The translations under genes and the position numbers were made by a program. Below are positions 1 to 8,900 of a stretch of 56,897 nt of DNA, one piece after another. Below the pieces are notes generated by a model that worked only from the letters and a program-made list of their open reading frames with translations, made no database searches and had not been told where the DNA came from. The DNA is taken from NCBI GenBank assembly GCA_015069365.1, contig SVIT01000004.1, positions 1-56,897 of the forward strand, given 5' to 3'. The first letter of the stretch is position 1. Each line of letters opens with the position of its first letter. Origin of the DNA: Clostridiales bacterium (GTDB lineage Bacteria > Bacillota > Clostridia > Christensenellales > Borkfalkiaceae).

Positions 1-402
1 AGCATATTCCACGGAAAGATTTCCCGTCAAATGCCCGCCCGCGGAAAAACCTACCGCAAAAATCTCATCGGGGTTGACGTTTAATTCTTCCGCATGTTTT
101 CTTACGTAATCCACCGCCGCCGCAAGCTGCAACAACTGTTCAGGATAACGCGCCTCTTCGCAATCATAGCTATACGTCAAAGAAAACGCTTGGAACCCAC
201 GCGCCAAAAACGCCAACGCAACAGGTTCTGCCTCACGCTTGCTAACGTACGCATACCCCCCGCCTGCAACAGCGATCAATGCAGGACGTTTCCAACCATT
301 CGCATTCTCCCCATCCATGGGATAATCCGCAAGCATGCAATCTAAACTGCCGCCCTTAAGAAAAGGATATTCTTTACGCAACTCTACTTTATAGACTCTC
401 AT
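1..402 (-). CDS. Alpha/beta hydrolase (acetyl-esterase-like), 3' end outside window
   Basis: This gene is not in the ORF track because it runs off the left edge. Reading the minus strand from ATG at 402 gives MRVYKVELRKEYPFLKGG and continues open for 134 codons. Visible motifs are an oxyanion-type glycine run (AVAGGGYAYVS, around residue 50) and the nucleophile elbow GFSAGGHL (around residue 122), which fit the esterase/lipase alpha/beta-hydrolase fold (BD-FAE/acetyl xylan esterase-like). The acid and histidine of the triad lie outside the window. It starts 4 bp after the lysC stop, with AAGGTG upstream as a ribosome binding site, so it is probably the last visible gene of the cdaA-lysC transcript. 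The substrate cannot be told. Confidence 0.8.
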   Translation of the reverse strand, partial: MRVYKVELRKEYPFLKGGSLDCMLADYPMDGENANGWKRPALIAVAGGGYAYVSKREAEPVALAFLARGFQAFSLTYSYDCEEARYPEQLLQLAAAVDYVRKHAEELNVNPDEIFAVGFSAGGHLTGNLSVEYA

Positions 403-406
403 TTTT

Positions 407-1735
407 TCACCTTTCGTTAAAAAATTCATTATAAATAGCCCTGATACAATTAGCGCAATCTACTCCTTCAACACCGACGATGATGTTCAGCTCACTCGAG
501 CCCTGGTCGATCATATTGACGTTGATTCCTGCATCCGACAAAGCTTTAAAAAGACGAGCCGAAGTACCGACGTTTTTCGCCATACCGTGCCCTACCGTCG
601 CCACCAACGCAATATCCTCGTGCACGTAAATTTTATCGGGATTTACCGCTTCGCCGATCTCGTCTATGAGCTGTTGTAAAACGCCCTCTTGCAGGTATAT
701 ATTATCAATAATCAAGGACATGGTATCGATCCCCGAGGGTAAATGCTCAAACGAAATCCCATGTTTCCCAATAACCGCAAGCACTTTTCGGGCAAAACCA
801 ACCTCGGCGTTCATCAAGGATTTTTCCAACGTGATCGAGGTAAATCCCCTTTTCCCAGCAATCCCAGTAACAACCGTTTCGCCTACGGTATAATTGCACG
901 CTTTTACAATATAAGTTCCTGCGTCTTCAGGACGGAAAGTATTGCAGATACGAATAGGAATCCCCACGCTTCTGACAGGGAAAATAGATTCGCTATGTAA
1001 TACGTTCGCGCCCATATAGGACAATTCTCGAAGCTCTTGATAGGATAATTCGGAAATCCAGTTCGGCGAGTTTACAATACGTGGATCACACGCATAAAAA
1101 CCGCTGACGTCCGTCCAATTCTCATAGAGCGAAGCCATCACGCCGCGTGCCACAATCGACCCAGAAATATCGCCGCCGCCGCGTGAAAATGTCTTTACTT
1201 TTCCATCAACGCCAAGCCCGTAGAATCCAGGAATCACCGCGCGAGGATATGCGGAAAGCACCTTTTTCGCCAAATCAAACGTCGTTTCATCCAACACGCC
1301 TTCTTCGTTGAAACGCACGAACTCGGTCGCGTCCACAAACGGAACGTCCAACACCGCTGCCATAATACGCGCCGCGAAATATTCCCCTCTCGACGCGCAA
1401 TAATCTCTCCCCGCGCCGCCAAGCATCTCTTTCTCCACGGCCTCAAGCCCCTCTTTCATGCCAAGGTCTTTGCCGATTTCTTTTTCAATATTCAAAAAAC
1501 GAACGCAGATTTTTTCAAACGCTTCTTTGAACGCTTTTACGTCCTGTGCCTCTAGCGAATCCGAACATTTGTATAAAAGGTCGGTCACCTTAATATCGCC
1601 GCTGAATCTCTTCCCAGGCGCGGAGACCACCACGTAACGGCGTTCCGCATCCGCCTTGACGATCTTTGCCGCCTGTAGGATAACGTTCCCGTCCGCCATG
1701 GACGTTCCGCCGAATTTACATACTTTTATCGCCAT
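407..1735 (-). CDS. lysC: Aspartate kinase
   Basis: It phosphorylates L-aspartate, the first committed step towards lysine, diaminopimelate, threonine and methionine. The 442-residue protein opens with the kinase signature KVCKFGGTSMADG. The kinase core covers about residues 1-280 and includes a YFAARIMAAVL segment and GFYGLGVDGKVKTFSRGGGDISGS. Two C-terminal ACT regulatory domains follow (ITLEKSLMN... and VATVGHGMAKNVGTSARLFKAL...), so feedback control by an end-product amino acid is expected from the family. The start is ATG at 1735 with AAGGGG upstream; that site overlaps the stop of the preceding micro-ORF, so translation is probably coupled. The alpha/beta hydrolase follows directly. Confidence 0.95.
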   Translation of the reverse strand: MAIKVCKFGGTSMADGNVILQAAKIVKADAERRYVVVSAPGKRFSGDIKVTDLLYKCSDSLEAQDVKAFKEAFEKICVRFLNIEKEIGKDLGMKEGLEAVEKEMLGGAGRDYCASRGEYFAARIMAAVLDVPFVDATEFVRFNEEGVLDETTFDLAKKVLSAYPRAVIPGFYGLGVDGKVKTFSRGGGDISGSIVARGVMASLYENWTDVSGFYACDPRIVNSPNWISELSYQELRELSYMGANVLHSESIFPVRSVGIPIRICNTFRPEDAGTYIVKACNYTVGETVVTGIAGKRGFTSITLEKSLMNAEVGFARKVLAVIGKHGISFEHLPSGIDTMSLIIDNIYLQEGVLQQLIDEIGEAVNPDKIYVHEDIALVATVGHGMAKNVGTSARLFKALSDAGINVNMIDQGSSELNIIVGVEGVDCANCIRAIYNEFFNER

Positions 1736-1744
1736 ATATACCCC

Positions 1745-1849
1745 TTAAACATTCAATACCAAGACCACAAAAACCGCCAACAACAGCGAAATCGCCTTGA
1801 TCCAAAACTTTGATACAAATACGTTTTTCAAAAAATTCACGAATTTCAT
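1745..1849 (-). CDS. CdaR/YbbR-like membrane micro-ORF (anchor only)
   Basis: This 34-codon ORF is below the ORF-track cutoff. The protein reads MKFVNFLKNVFVSKFWIKAI followed by SLLLAVFVVLVLNV and a stop: a short basic start and one transmembrane helix. This resembles the N-terminal anchor of CdaR (YbbR), normally a protein of over 200 residues with several extracytoplasmic YbbR domains, encoded right after cdaA. Here the ATG overlaps the cdaA stop (TAATG) and a strong GGAGG lies 9 nt upstream, so it looks translated. All YbbR domains are absent before lysC begins. It may be a minimal membrane partner of CdaA or the stub of a deleted cdaR. The start is well supported; the CdaR relation is inferred from position and sequence style. 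Confidence 0.65.
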   Translation of the reverse strand: MKFVNFLKNVFVSKFWIKAISLLLAVFVVLVLNV

Positions 1850-2730
1850 TATCTATTCCCTCCGCTCGTTTTTTTCGTCGTCAACAGCATTTCCTGCCAG
1901 TAATAATCTTTCAATGCATCCATGAGCATGTCATAATCAGCATATCTCGTTACGTTGCCCTGCTTGACAATGGAAATAATCCCGGTTTCCTCGGAAACAA
2001 CAAGAGAAATCACGTTAGCCACCTCGGTAATCCCGATCGCCGCGCGATGACGGGTACCATATTCCTTGGGATAACTCGTCTTTTGCGTAAGGGGCAAGAA
2101 ACAGCCAGCCGACTGGATCTTATGCCCATGAATGACCATCGCCCCATCGTGCAAGGGCGCTTTGGGAAAGAAGATCCCTTCTATGAGCTGTGTAGAAATC
2201 TCCGCGTCGATGGTAATACCGCTTTGCAGAACTTGTTTAGGAAGACTGCCGCGCGAAAGCACAATCAACGCACCCACGTTGTTCTTGGACATATTTTGCA
2301 ATGCCTTAACGATATTGGCAATACAGCGTTCGGTATCCGCCTGCGAGCGCACCTCTGCGCCACCCCCAGGATATTTCTCCGAGCTACCCGTTTTCGCCGA
2401 ATGAACGTCCCAGAAATATTTCTTCACTTCAACGCTGAACAAAATCAACATCAACGCCGAAAGCAGAATGACGTAAATGAGGTAGAACTGTTTTGTCATG
2501 ACGTCGCCGTCGAATATATGCATCGCGCCGCCTGCCAACAAAACCACCCAATACAAGCACATTAGTTTGGTCGCGTCGTTATCGCGCAAAACCTTCGAAA
2601 CGAAGAATATCACTCCGAACAAAAGAATGATCTCTAACGCGGATAAAACTCTAAAACCAGTGAAAAATCCAACGATATTTTGCCACAATGCAGCAAAATC
2701 AACCGTAGACGCCAACAGTTCTATTCCCAT
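1849..2730 (-). CDS. cdaA: Diadenylate cyclase CdaA (c-di-AMP synthase)
   Basis: This membrane enzyme makes cyclic di-AMP from two ATP. I prefer ATG at 2730 (MGIELLASTVDF, 293 aa) over the longer ORF start because AAGGAGG lies at good spacing before it. Three hydrophobic helices occupy roughly residues 25-95 (LSALEIILLFGVIFFVSKVL, LMCLYWVVLLAGGAMHIF, FYLIYVILLSALMLILF). The DAC domain follows, with the DGA motif (APLHDGAMVIHGHKI) and the RHR motif (GTRHRAAIGITEVANVISLVVSEETG). CdaA is usually followed by cdaR; here only a 34-codon anchor follows, overlapping the stop by TAATG. nrnA (11.8-12.7 kb) encodes a DHH phosphoesterase that may act on breakdown products of this signal. Confidence 0.95.
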   Translation of the reverse strand: MGIELLASTVDFAALWQNIVGFFTGFRVLSALEIILLFGVIFFVSKVLRDNDATKLMCLYWVVLLAGGAMHIFDGDVMTKQFYLIYVILLSALMLILFSVEVKKYFWDVHSAKTGSSEKYPGGGAEVRSQADTERCIANIVKALQNMSKNNVGALIVLSRGSLPKQVLQSGITIDAEISTQLIEGIFFPKAPLHDGAMVIHGHKIQSAGCFLPLTQKTSYPKEYGTRHRAAIGITEVANVISLVVSEETGIISIVKQGNVTRYADYDMLMDALKDYYWQEMLLTTKKTSGGNR

Positions 2731-2789
2731 ACTTCCTCCTTGCCCGCCTAACGCGCCTATGCGCATATAGACGTGAACCCTCTAATATT

Positions 2790-2795
2790 ATTATA
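2790..2795 (-). promoter_or_regulatory. Candidate -10 box for the cdaA operon
   Basis: A perfect TATAAT on the minus strand lies in an AT-rich gap between holA and cdaA, about 60 bp before the cdaA start. No good -35 is visible at 17 bp, so this rests on the -10 alone. Confidence 0.4.
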
Positions 2796-2845
2796 CAAAA
2801 ATTGTACGTAAAAAATAAAGTATATTACCGATTTTCTACGCCGAT

Positions 2846-3844
2846 TTATTCTTTTTCAAAAAACAGCTTTGCCGTGACCGTTTTCAATGCCGAAGGCGGT
2901 GTAATGATACCGCATTTTATATCACTGATCGCCCCGTAGACCGCGTTATACAATTCTAAAAGAGTCTCTTTCCCGAATTTTGCTGCCTGTTCCCGATTTT
3001 TTCGGGCGGCATACTCTTTAATCCCCAACGCCGCCGCGACCTCTTTATCCCCACCCTTGCAAAGGGAAGTCTCATACAGTCCCTTGAAATAGGACGCAAG
3101 AGAGGAAAGTAGCGAGGTTTCGTTATACCCGCGGGTGGAAAGATCTTTAATTACACGCATATAGATCGAATAATTTTTCCGCGCCAAGGCATTCGCCAAC
3201 TCGTAAATCTTATACTCAGCGTCTGGATAAACCAACTCTTCTACGATCTCGTCCGTCAACCGTTCGACACCGCTCGACTCGCAATACCCAAGCAATTTCT
3301 CCGTTTCCTTGGATATTCTCGACATATCGAATGCGCAATATGCTGCCAACTTTCCGCAAGTGACTCCGTCCGCATACAAGCCTGCGCGCTTGCAGGTAAG
3401 ATATATCCATTTCTTGATTGTTTCTTCATCAGAGCGAGCGCAATCGACAAAAGTCACGTTGTTTTTCTTCGCTAAGGCAGCCGAACCCGACTTTCCTTTT
3501 CCGCCGTTGGAAATAATCAATATACTATCCTTCGGGGGATCGTCAAACAGCGGCTGTACGTAAGTTTCAAAATCCTTGTCGGTGGGGTAAAATTCCGTTA
3601 CACGTACAACCCGACGTTCGCTGACAAAAGGAAAACATCTAAGCGCGTCCGTTAAAGCTTTGATCTTATCTCCTTTCAATGCGTTTCCGTCAAACGCCGC
3701 ATAATCAAGGGTAGGTTCTTGCAAAAATCTTGCCTTTAACAGCGCCTCTCCCTTTTCGCGAAAATACACCTCTTCACCCTCGAAAAGGTATATGGGCTGC
3801 GCGCCGTTCTCATCGGTGAATTTTTTAAAATCCACGTATTTCAT
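2846..3844 (-). CDS. holA: DNA polymerase III delta subunit
   Basis: HolA is the clamp-loader delta subunit that opens the beta sliding clamp. From ATG at 3844 the protein starts MKYVDFKKFTDENGAQPIYLFEGEEVYFREK, which matches the family's usual beginning (PVYLLYGEE-like). The ORF track uses a GTG 12 bp further up (3856), but that lies almost on top of its GGGGG ribosome binding site. About 332 residues is a normal length. Visible family features are the DALRCFPFVSERRVVRV segment and the C-terminal alpha-helical collar (NREQAAKFGKETLLELYNAVYGAISDIKCG). It has its own promoter just upstream and follows the comEC terminator. Confidence 0.9.
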   Translation of the reverse strand: MKYVDFKKFTDENGAQPIYLFEGEEVYFREKGEALLKARFLQEPTLDYAAFDGNALKGDKIKALTDALRCFPFVSERRVVRVTEFYPTDKDFETYVQPLFDDPPKDSILIISNGGKGKSGSAALAKKNNVTFVDCARSDEETIKKWIYLTCKRAGLYADGVTCGKLAAYCAFDMSRISKETEKLLGYCESSGVERLTDEIVEELVYPDAEYKIYELANALARKNYSIYMRVIKDLSTRGYNETSLLSSLASYFKGLYETSLCKGGDKEVAAALGIKEYAARKNREQAAKFGKETLLELYNAVYGAISDIKCGIITPPSALKTVTAKLFFEKE

Positions 3845-3881
3845 AGACAAACACACGCCCCCTTTCCCGCCATTTTAATAC

Positions 3882-3910
3882 ATTATAGCATAAAAGCAAG
3901 AAAAAAGCAA
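3882..3910 (-). promoter_or_regulatory. SigA-type promoter for holA
   Basis: On the minus strand TTGCTT (3905-3910) and TATAAT (3882-3887) are separated by 17 bp, with TG in the extended -10 position (TGCTATAAT). It overlaps the T-run of the comEC terminator. Confidence 0.7.
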
Positions 3911-3932
3911 GAAAATATATTTATTTTCTTGC
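3901..3932 (-). terminator. Intrinsic terminator after comEC
   Basis: On the minus strand GCAAGAAAATA and its complement TATTTTCTTGC form a perfect AT-rich stem (3907-3932) followed at once by TTTTTT. Confidence 0.75.
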
Positions 3933-3972
3933 AAAACCTTTCCTTTATCCATAATCAAAATTTGACGAAAAA

Positions 3973-5646
3973 TTACACATTCAACGCGACCATGGTAGCC
4001 ACAAACCCCAAAATAGTCACCGCCGCGAGAGTATATTTTAATTTTTTATCTAAATTCCATTTATCCGTCAAAAAGACGCAAGCAGCATAATAGCATACGC
4101 ACGCACCCGCAGAAAGTGTCAACCCGGATAACGCAAACGAAGAGAAATCCACCGCCTGAAATAACAACAACAATGCCGACCAAACCGCGTTGGAAAGAAA
4201 CAGCATCGCCGACGCGCATACGGCAGGAAGAATGCTCGCTAGCACGACAAATACCAAAAGTGCAGAAAACAATGCGCTAATTAAGGGCACGAATAAGCAA
4301 TTCAACAAAGTCGCCCACCCCGAAAGATACCCGAAGTAATGTAATAAAAGAGGCGCGGTTGCAATCTGCGCCGCCATTGTTGCAGAGAAAAAGGATGCCC
4401 CTGCTCGATACACTCTTTCCCCGATCGTAGGCGGCAACGTATCCCCCGTCGATAAGATCGCAAGTTGCTCTTCCGTGCGCTTGAGCGGTACGGCTTTTCG
4501 ATACAGTTTATACCCGTGATCGCATACCTGCCCTATGGGTTTTGTTAATAATGCCAGGCCAAGACACGCCGCAAAGGAGAGTTGAAATCCCACCTCAAAC
4601 AAGGCGGACGGTGTAAAAAGTAAAATGATGATTGCCGCTCCGCCCAACGATTGTAAAAAATCTGTTTTTACCCAAAGCAACGTACCAAGATAAGAAATAA
4701 GACAAATGACCGTCGCACGAACTACAGAAGCTGAAAAACCGCAAACGCCTGCATAGATGAAAAGCGCCGAGGCCACTATTAAAAAATGCAACGGTTTCGA
4801 TATGCCTTTCAAGGGAGTTTTTCGCATGAGTAACAGGCAAAACCCAAACAGCGCGCCAACATGCAACCCAGACACCGCAAAAATATGCGCAATTCCACCC
4901 ATACGGATATTGTCATACAAATCTGCCTCAATACCGTACGTATCACCAAACAACACCGCCTTTGTCACCGCAGCAGGCGTGGCGTCCATACCCCGCTCGA
5001 TCGTATTTAGCGCACGCGCGCGTATAAATAGGAATAAGTCGAAAGAATGCCCGACGACCGTAGCTGATTTTGCAGACATACGATAACGCAAATCGTCCCC
5101 AAATGCGTTTGCTGAGAACACAAACTCACCGTGTTTCCACGCATACGGCTCGGTTTCACCCTGCAAGATAACCTCGTCGGATAAACCGATATTTTCCGCA
5201 TACGAGGCATCCAGGTATGCAACGAGTTTCCCATTCACCCTTTCTTCCCCGATTATAACATCCGTCAAAACAAGCCCCGTGGAAGTTCCGTAGTCCCGTT
5301 TTTCAACTACGTGGCCAACCACGTAGCCCTCGCCAGTCGCACTCCGCACGTCGGTATATTTTTCCGTCTGCAATAAAAAGCCAAAAAAGCCAACGAAGAA
5401 CGCAACGCCCAACACACCGATTGCGAGCGCCATCTTTTTCAGCTCTTGCTTACTGCGGCAAAAACAAAACGGTACTACAGCAAGCGGTAGTAGCACTAAC
5501 AGCCACAACGCGGATATCCCGCAAAAGCGGTACTTATAATAAAAGAGAACCCCAAAACACAGAAAAACTGCAGAGAAAAAGAGAGGTCGGAAATTAAAGA
5601 GTTTCCCGACGAAAACTTCCTTTTCCTCTCTCCCTTTTATACTCAT
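3973..5646 (-). CDS. comEC: ComEC/Rec2-type competence channel, short form without the metallo-beta-lactamase domain
   Basis: ComEC forms the membrane channel that carries single-stranded DNA into the cell in natural transformation. The 557-residue protein has N-terminal membrane helices, an OB-like DUF4131 region (GYVVGHVVEKRDYGTSTGLVLTDVIIG, about 105-200) and the polytopic competence domain with the typical IRMGGIAHIFAVSGLHVGALFGF motif (about 240-265) and GVCGFSASVVRATVI. It ends in a helix (VTILGFVATMVALNV). Full-length ComEC is usually about 750 residues or more and carries a C-terminal metallo-beta-lactamase-like nuclease domain; that domain is absent here. A good AAGGAG precedes the ATG at 5646. 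A small XRE regulator lies directly upstream in the same direction. Confidence 0.9.
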   Translation of the reverse strand: MSIKGREEKEVFVGKLFNFRPLFFSAVFLCFGVLFYYKYRFCGISALWLLVLLPLAVVPFCFCRSKQELKKMALAIGVLGVAFFVGFFGFLLQTEKYTDVRSATGEGYVVGHVVEKRDYGTSTGLVLTDVIIGEERVNGKLVAYLDASYAENIGLSDEVILQGETEPYAWKHGEFVFSANAFGDDLRYRMSAKSATVVGHSFDLFLFIRARALNTIERGMDATPAAVTKAVLFGDTYGIEADLYDNIRMGGIAHIFAVSGLHVGALFGFCLLLMRKTPLKGISKPLHFLIVASALFIYAGVCGFSASVVRATVICLISYLGTLLWVKTDFLQSLGGAAIIILLFTPSALFEVGFQLSFAACLGLALLTKPIGQVCDHGYKLYRKAVPLKRTEEQLAILSTGDTLPPTIGERVYRAGASFFSATMAAQIATAPLLLHYFGYLSGWATLLNCLFVPLISALFSALLVFVVLASILPAVCASAMLFLSNAVWSALLLLFQAVDFSSFALSGLTLSAGACVCYYAACVFLTDKWNLDKKLKYTLAAVTILGFVATMVALNV

Positions 5647-5657
5647 TTGTATTCTCC

Positions 5658-5921
5658 TTATTTTACACCTAACAATTCTTCTATACTACGCCCTAATAAA
5701 ACCGATATTTTTATCAACATCGCTGTTTCGGGCATACTTCCTACATTAAACCATCTGGAAAGAGCGCTTTGTCCGATCCCCAGGTCCTTTGCCAAGCGAT
5801 AAAAGGTACAGTTTCGCGTTTTCTTATATGTGATTAGATGACGAATCAACGATTCTTGCACACTCTTTATAGGATAATCTTTCCCCTCTTTCTTTTGTGT
5901 AAAATCGTCGCTTAATCCCAA
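5658..5921 (-). CDS. Small XRE-family helix-turn-helix regulator
   Basis: A protein of up to 87 residues with a Cro/C1-type HTH: NCTFYRLAKDLGIGQSALSRWFNVGSMPETAMLIKISVLLGRSIEELLG. It is probably a DNA-binding regulator. The ORF-track start is a TTG with no clear ribosome binding site; a GTG inside (VQESLIRHL) is a possible alternative, so the N-terminus is uncertain. It lies 11 bp before comEC on the same strand and the two are probably co-transcribed, which makes control of comEC or its own promoter plausible but unproven. A weak extended -10 (TGCTATGAT) lies just upstream near 5930. Confidence 0.75.
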   Translation of the reverse strand: MGLSDDFTQKKEGKDYPIKSVQESLIRHLITYKKTRNCTFYRLAKDLGIGQSALSRWFNVGSMPETAMLIKISVLLGRSIEELLGVK

Positions 5922-5959
5922 AACACAATTATCATAGCAGGGGGAATATAATTTTAATC

Positions 5960-8900
5960 TTATGCCAACGAAATTCTATCCGAAACGGAACGGACAAACA
6001 AGCCTTTTTCCTCACCGATCGTCACGCAATCGTTGACGTATGCGGCAAATTTTTCAGTGGGCTTTGCGATATGGAATACAGACGCTACAATAGTCTGTAT
6101 TTCTTCCATGTACAGCGCTACCTTGTCTTCCAACCCGCCGCGAATGATAGAAATAATCTCATACGGCGTGAAATCCGTTTCGTTTTTACGCAACTCCTCG
6201 CCCGTTTCCACGCGGTATCTGTCATAGCCGATATATCTGTCCGTCTTACGGTAAAATTCGCAACCGAGAATCTTTTCGTACTTAAATCCGCACAGCGCGA
6301 TCAATGCCTGCATGCGCCCTTCCACCTTTGCGCCGTACTTGGTGATCCCCAAGCTCGACAAACAACGGCGAATGAGAAAATCGTACGCAATCGGTTCTTC
6401 AGCCGCCACAATCGCTTTTAACCGAGCCAGAATCTCTTTATCATTCTCGCCAGACGTTACGTAGTTGGCATTCTCCACACGCTCTTCCAAAACCGCCTTT
6501 TTATACGGTTTCTTACAACGATTGAGCTCTGCGCCCCCTCTCTTATCCGCGCCAGTCAATTTATCCAACAGATCTTTAATTTTCTTGATCTCACGTTTGG
6601 GGTTGTTATAATAGTTGACCGAATACAAACGCAATACGTTCCAGTTGCTACGCTTTAACGTCTGTATTTGCAATACGTTTCTATCCTTGATGGAGAATCG
6701 GGTAGGCGTATCGCACATAATCGCCAAAATAAAGCGTTTTCTGTCTTTCGGATCGACCACGGCAACGTCAATTTTGAAGCCCGACGCACCCACGTTATAA
6801 CGGCATTCGTAGCCGTAGGCAGCCAACTCTTCCGCGATGTATTTTCCGATACCGTCCTTTTTACGCACGATATTTTCCGCATTAACAGCGAGGTTCGTTC
6901 TACCTTTTTGGGCAAAATCCAAAAACGCCTTTAATCCTGCAACCCCGCGCGATTTGGTCTTGGAAAGATCAATCATTGCCCCCGTCATAGACGCAAACAC
7001 CATCATTTCCTCACGCGCACGCGAAACGGCAACGTTCAATCTGCGCCAACCGCCCGCTTGGTTCAAAGGCCCGAAATTCAAGGATATTCTGCCCAGTTTG
7101 TCAGGCCCGTAACAAACGGAAAACAAGATTACGTCACGTTCGTCACCCTGTACGTTTTCAAGATTTTTAACAAACAGCGGTTCTTCTCTGTCGTACGCCA
7201 CACTCTCCAAATGTCTTTCCGCAATCGCCAAAGTCAGCTGTCTTTCGATATAATCCTTCTGCACGTTGGAGAAGGTAACAACACCGATACTGTTGCTGTT
7301 TTCTTTTGGATCGGAAAGACGGCGCAGTACCTCTTTCACCAACGCGTCCCCTTCCGCCTTGTTTTTCTTAGATAAACCACGATCGTAAAGACCGTCTTCC
7401 ACCAACACAAAGCTTACCTTGCTCGCCAAAGCGTCGGGCGAAGGGAAAGTACACAGTCTGTTTTCATAATACATTGCGTTGGAGAACGCAATCAAGCTTT
7501 CGTGCTTACTTCTATAATGCCACGTCAAATGGCGTTGAGGCATATTGATTGCTAAGCAGTCGTCCAAAACGCTCTCCATATCCTCGTTTTCAAGGTTATC
7601 TTCGTCCACGTACTGAGTATTGAAGAAACTGGTGGGAGGCAACTGTTTCGGATCGCCGACCACAATCGCCGCTTTACCTCTTGCCAACGAACAAATCGCC
7701 TCTGCCGTGGGGATTTGGGACGCTTCATCGAAGATAACAAGGTCAAACAGCCCGTTTTCCGCCTTGAGATATTGCGATACGGTGATCGGGCTCATTAGCA
7801 TACACGGCGCCAGCACTTTCATAAGTTCCGGCGTTTCTTCGAACAGTCTTCTTAACCCCATACCGCGTAAATTCGATTTTGCATACCGTTGGAAATTCGC
7901 CTGTTCCAAAGCAAGCGTTCCCTCGGTAAACGAAGTCGGCAGACGGGAAATAAGTTTCGTACGGATATATTCTTTCGTAAGTTTGGAAAATTCTTCCATC
8001 GTCATGCGCAAGCTTTCCGTCTTTTCCTCGGATATCGCCGCAGAGAATCGGGACAAAACGGGATCGAGCGGAATATTCGTCTGCAAGAAATTCTTATAGA
8101 TATTCTTTTCAAAACTCTCCACGATATTCTCACCCGTGACCGCGCCGTTTTCCAACGCGTCAGTGATAAAGGTGAGCCCTGCCTCGTCCAAAGCCTTTGC
8201 CGTCTTCTTATACATACACCAGCTGGCGAGCATGTCGATATTCTCGATCAATGCCCCTGCTTTTGCCGTATATACGTCCAAAATTTCTTCAGAGGGAACT
8301 TTTTCTTCGTCTGCTTCAGTGATGGTCAGGAAACTGTTTTCCGCCTCACGGAAACTCTCGACAGAACGCATCAAACCGTTGAGAACGGGTGCGGTATAGC
8401 CGCACGCCGCGCGCACGCACATACTGTTGAAGCTGTCGGGATTATAATCCATAAACACCGACGCGCACATTGTGTGCAACTCGTACAAATCTTTCAAGAA
8501 GTTCTTACGTGCGTCGAAATAATCCACTCTCCCGAATGCAAACGTAAAATATTGAGAAAGACGAGTGTTACCGCGGATACGTTCCATCGCGCCGTAAATA
8601 TCGTACGTCGTTTCAAGAAGCTGCAACAGCTCCTCTTTTTCCATCGGTGCAAACGCCGTCTTTTGCAGGCGTTTTACTACCGACCTCACGCATTTATTCT
8701 TCTCGTAATCGCTTCTGCCCGATTCTAACCATTCGCCCAGTTCCTTATATTCCTTGGTGATATCCACCAGCTTTTTACAACTCGCAAAATATTTTTCAAG
8801 GCAGGAATCCAGCCGTTTGTTCGCGTTAAAGAAAGCGTAAAATTCCTCTTCGTTTTCTTTAAAATACTTATTCAAGATACCGCTCTGCAGACGTTTTGCA

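Noticed and set aside
7889-8728. 279-aa plus-strand ORF inside the helicase gene
   Set aside because: Shadow ORF; the minus strand codes for a recognisable helicase.
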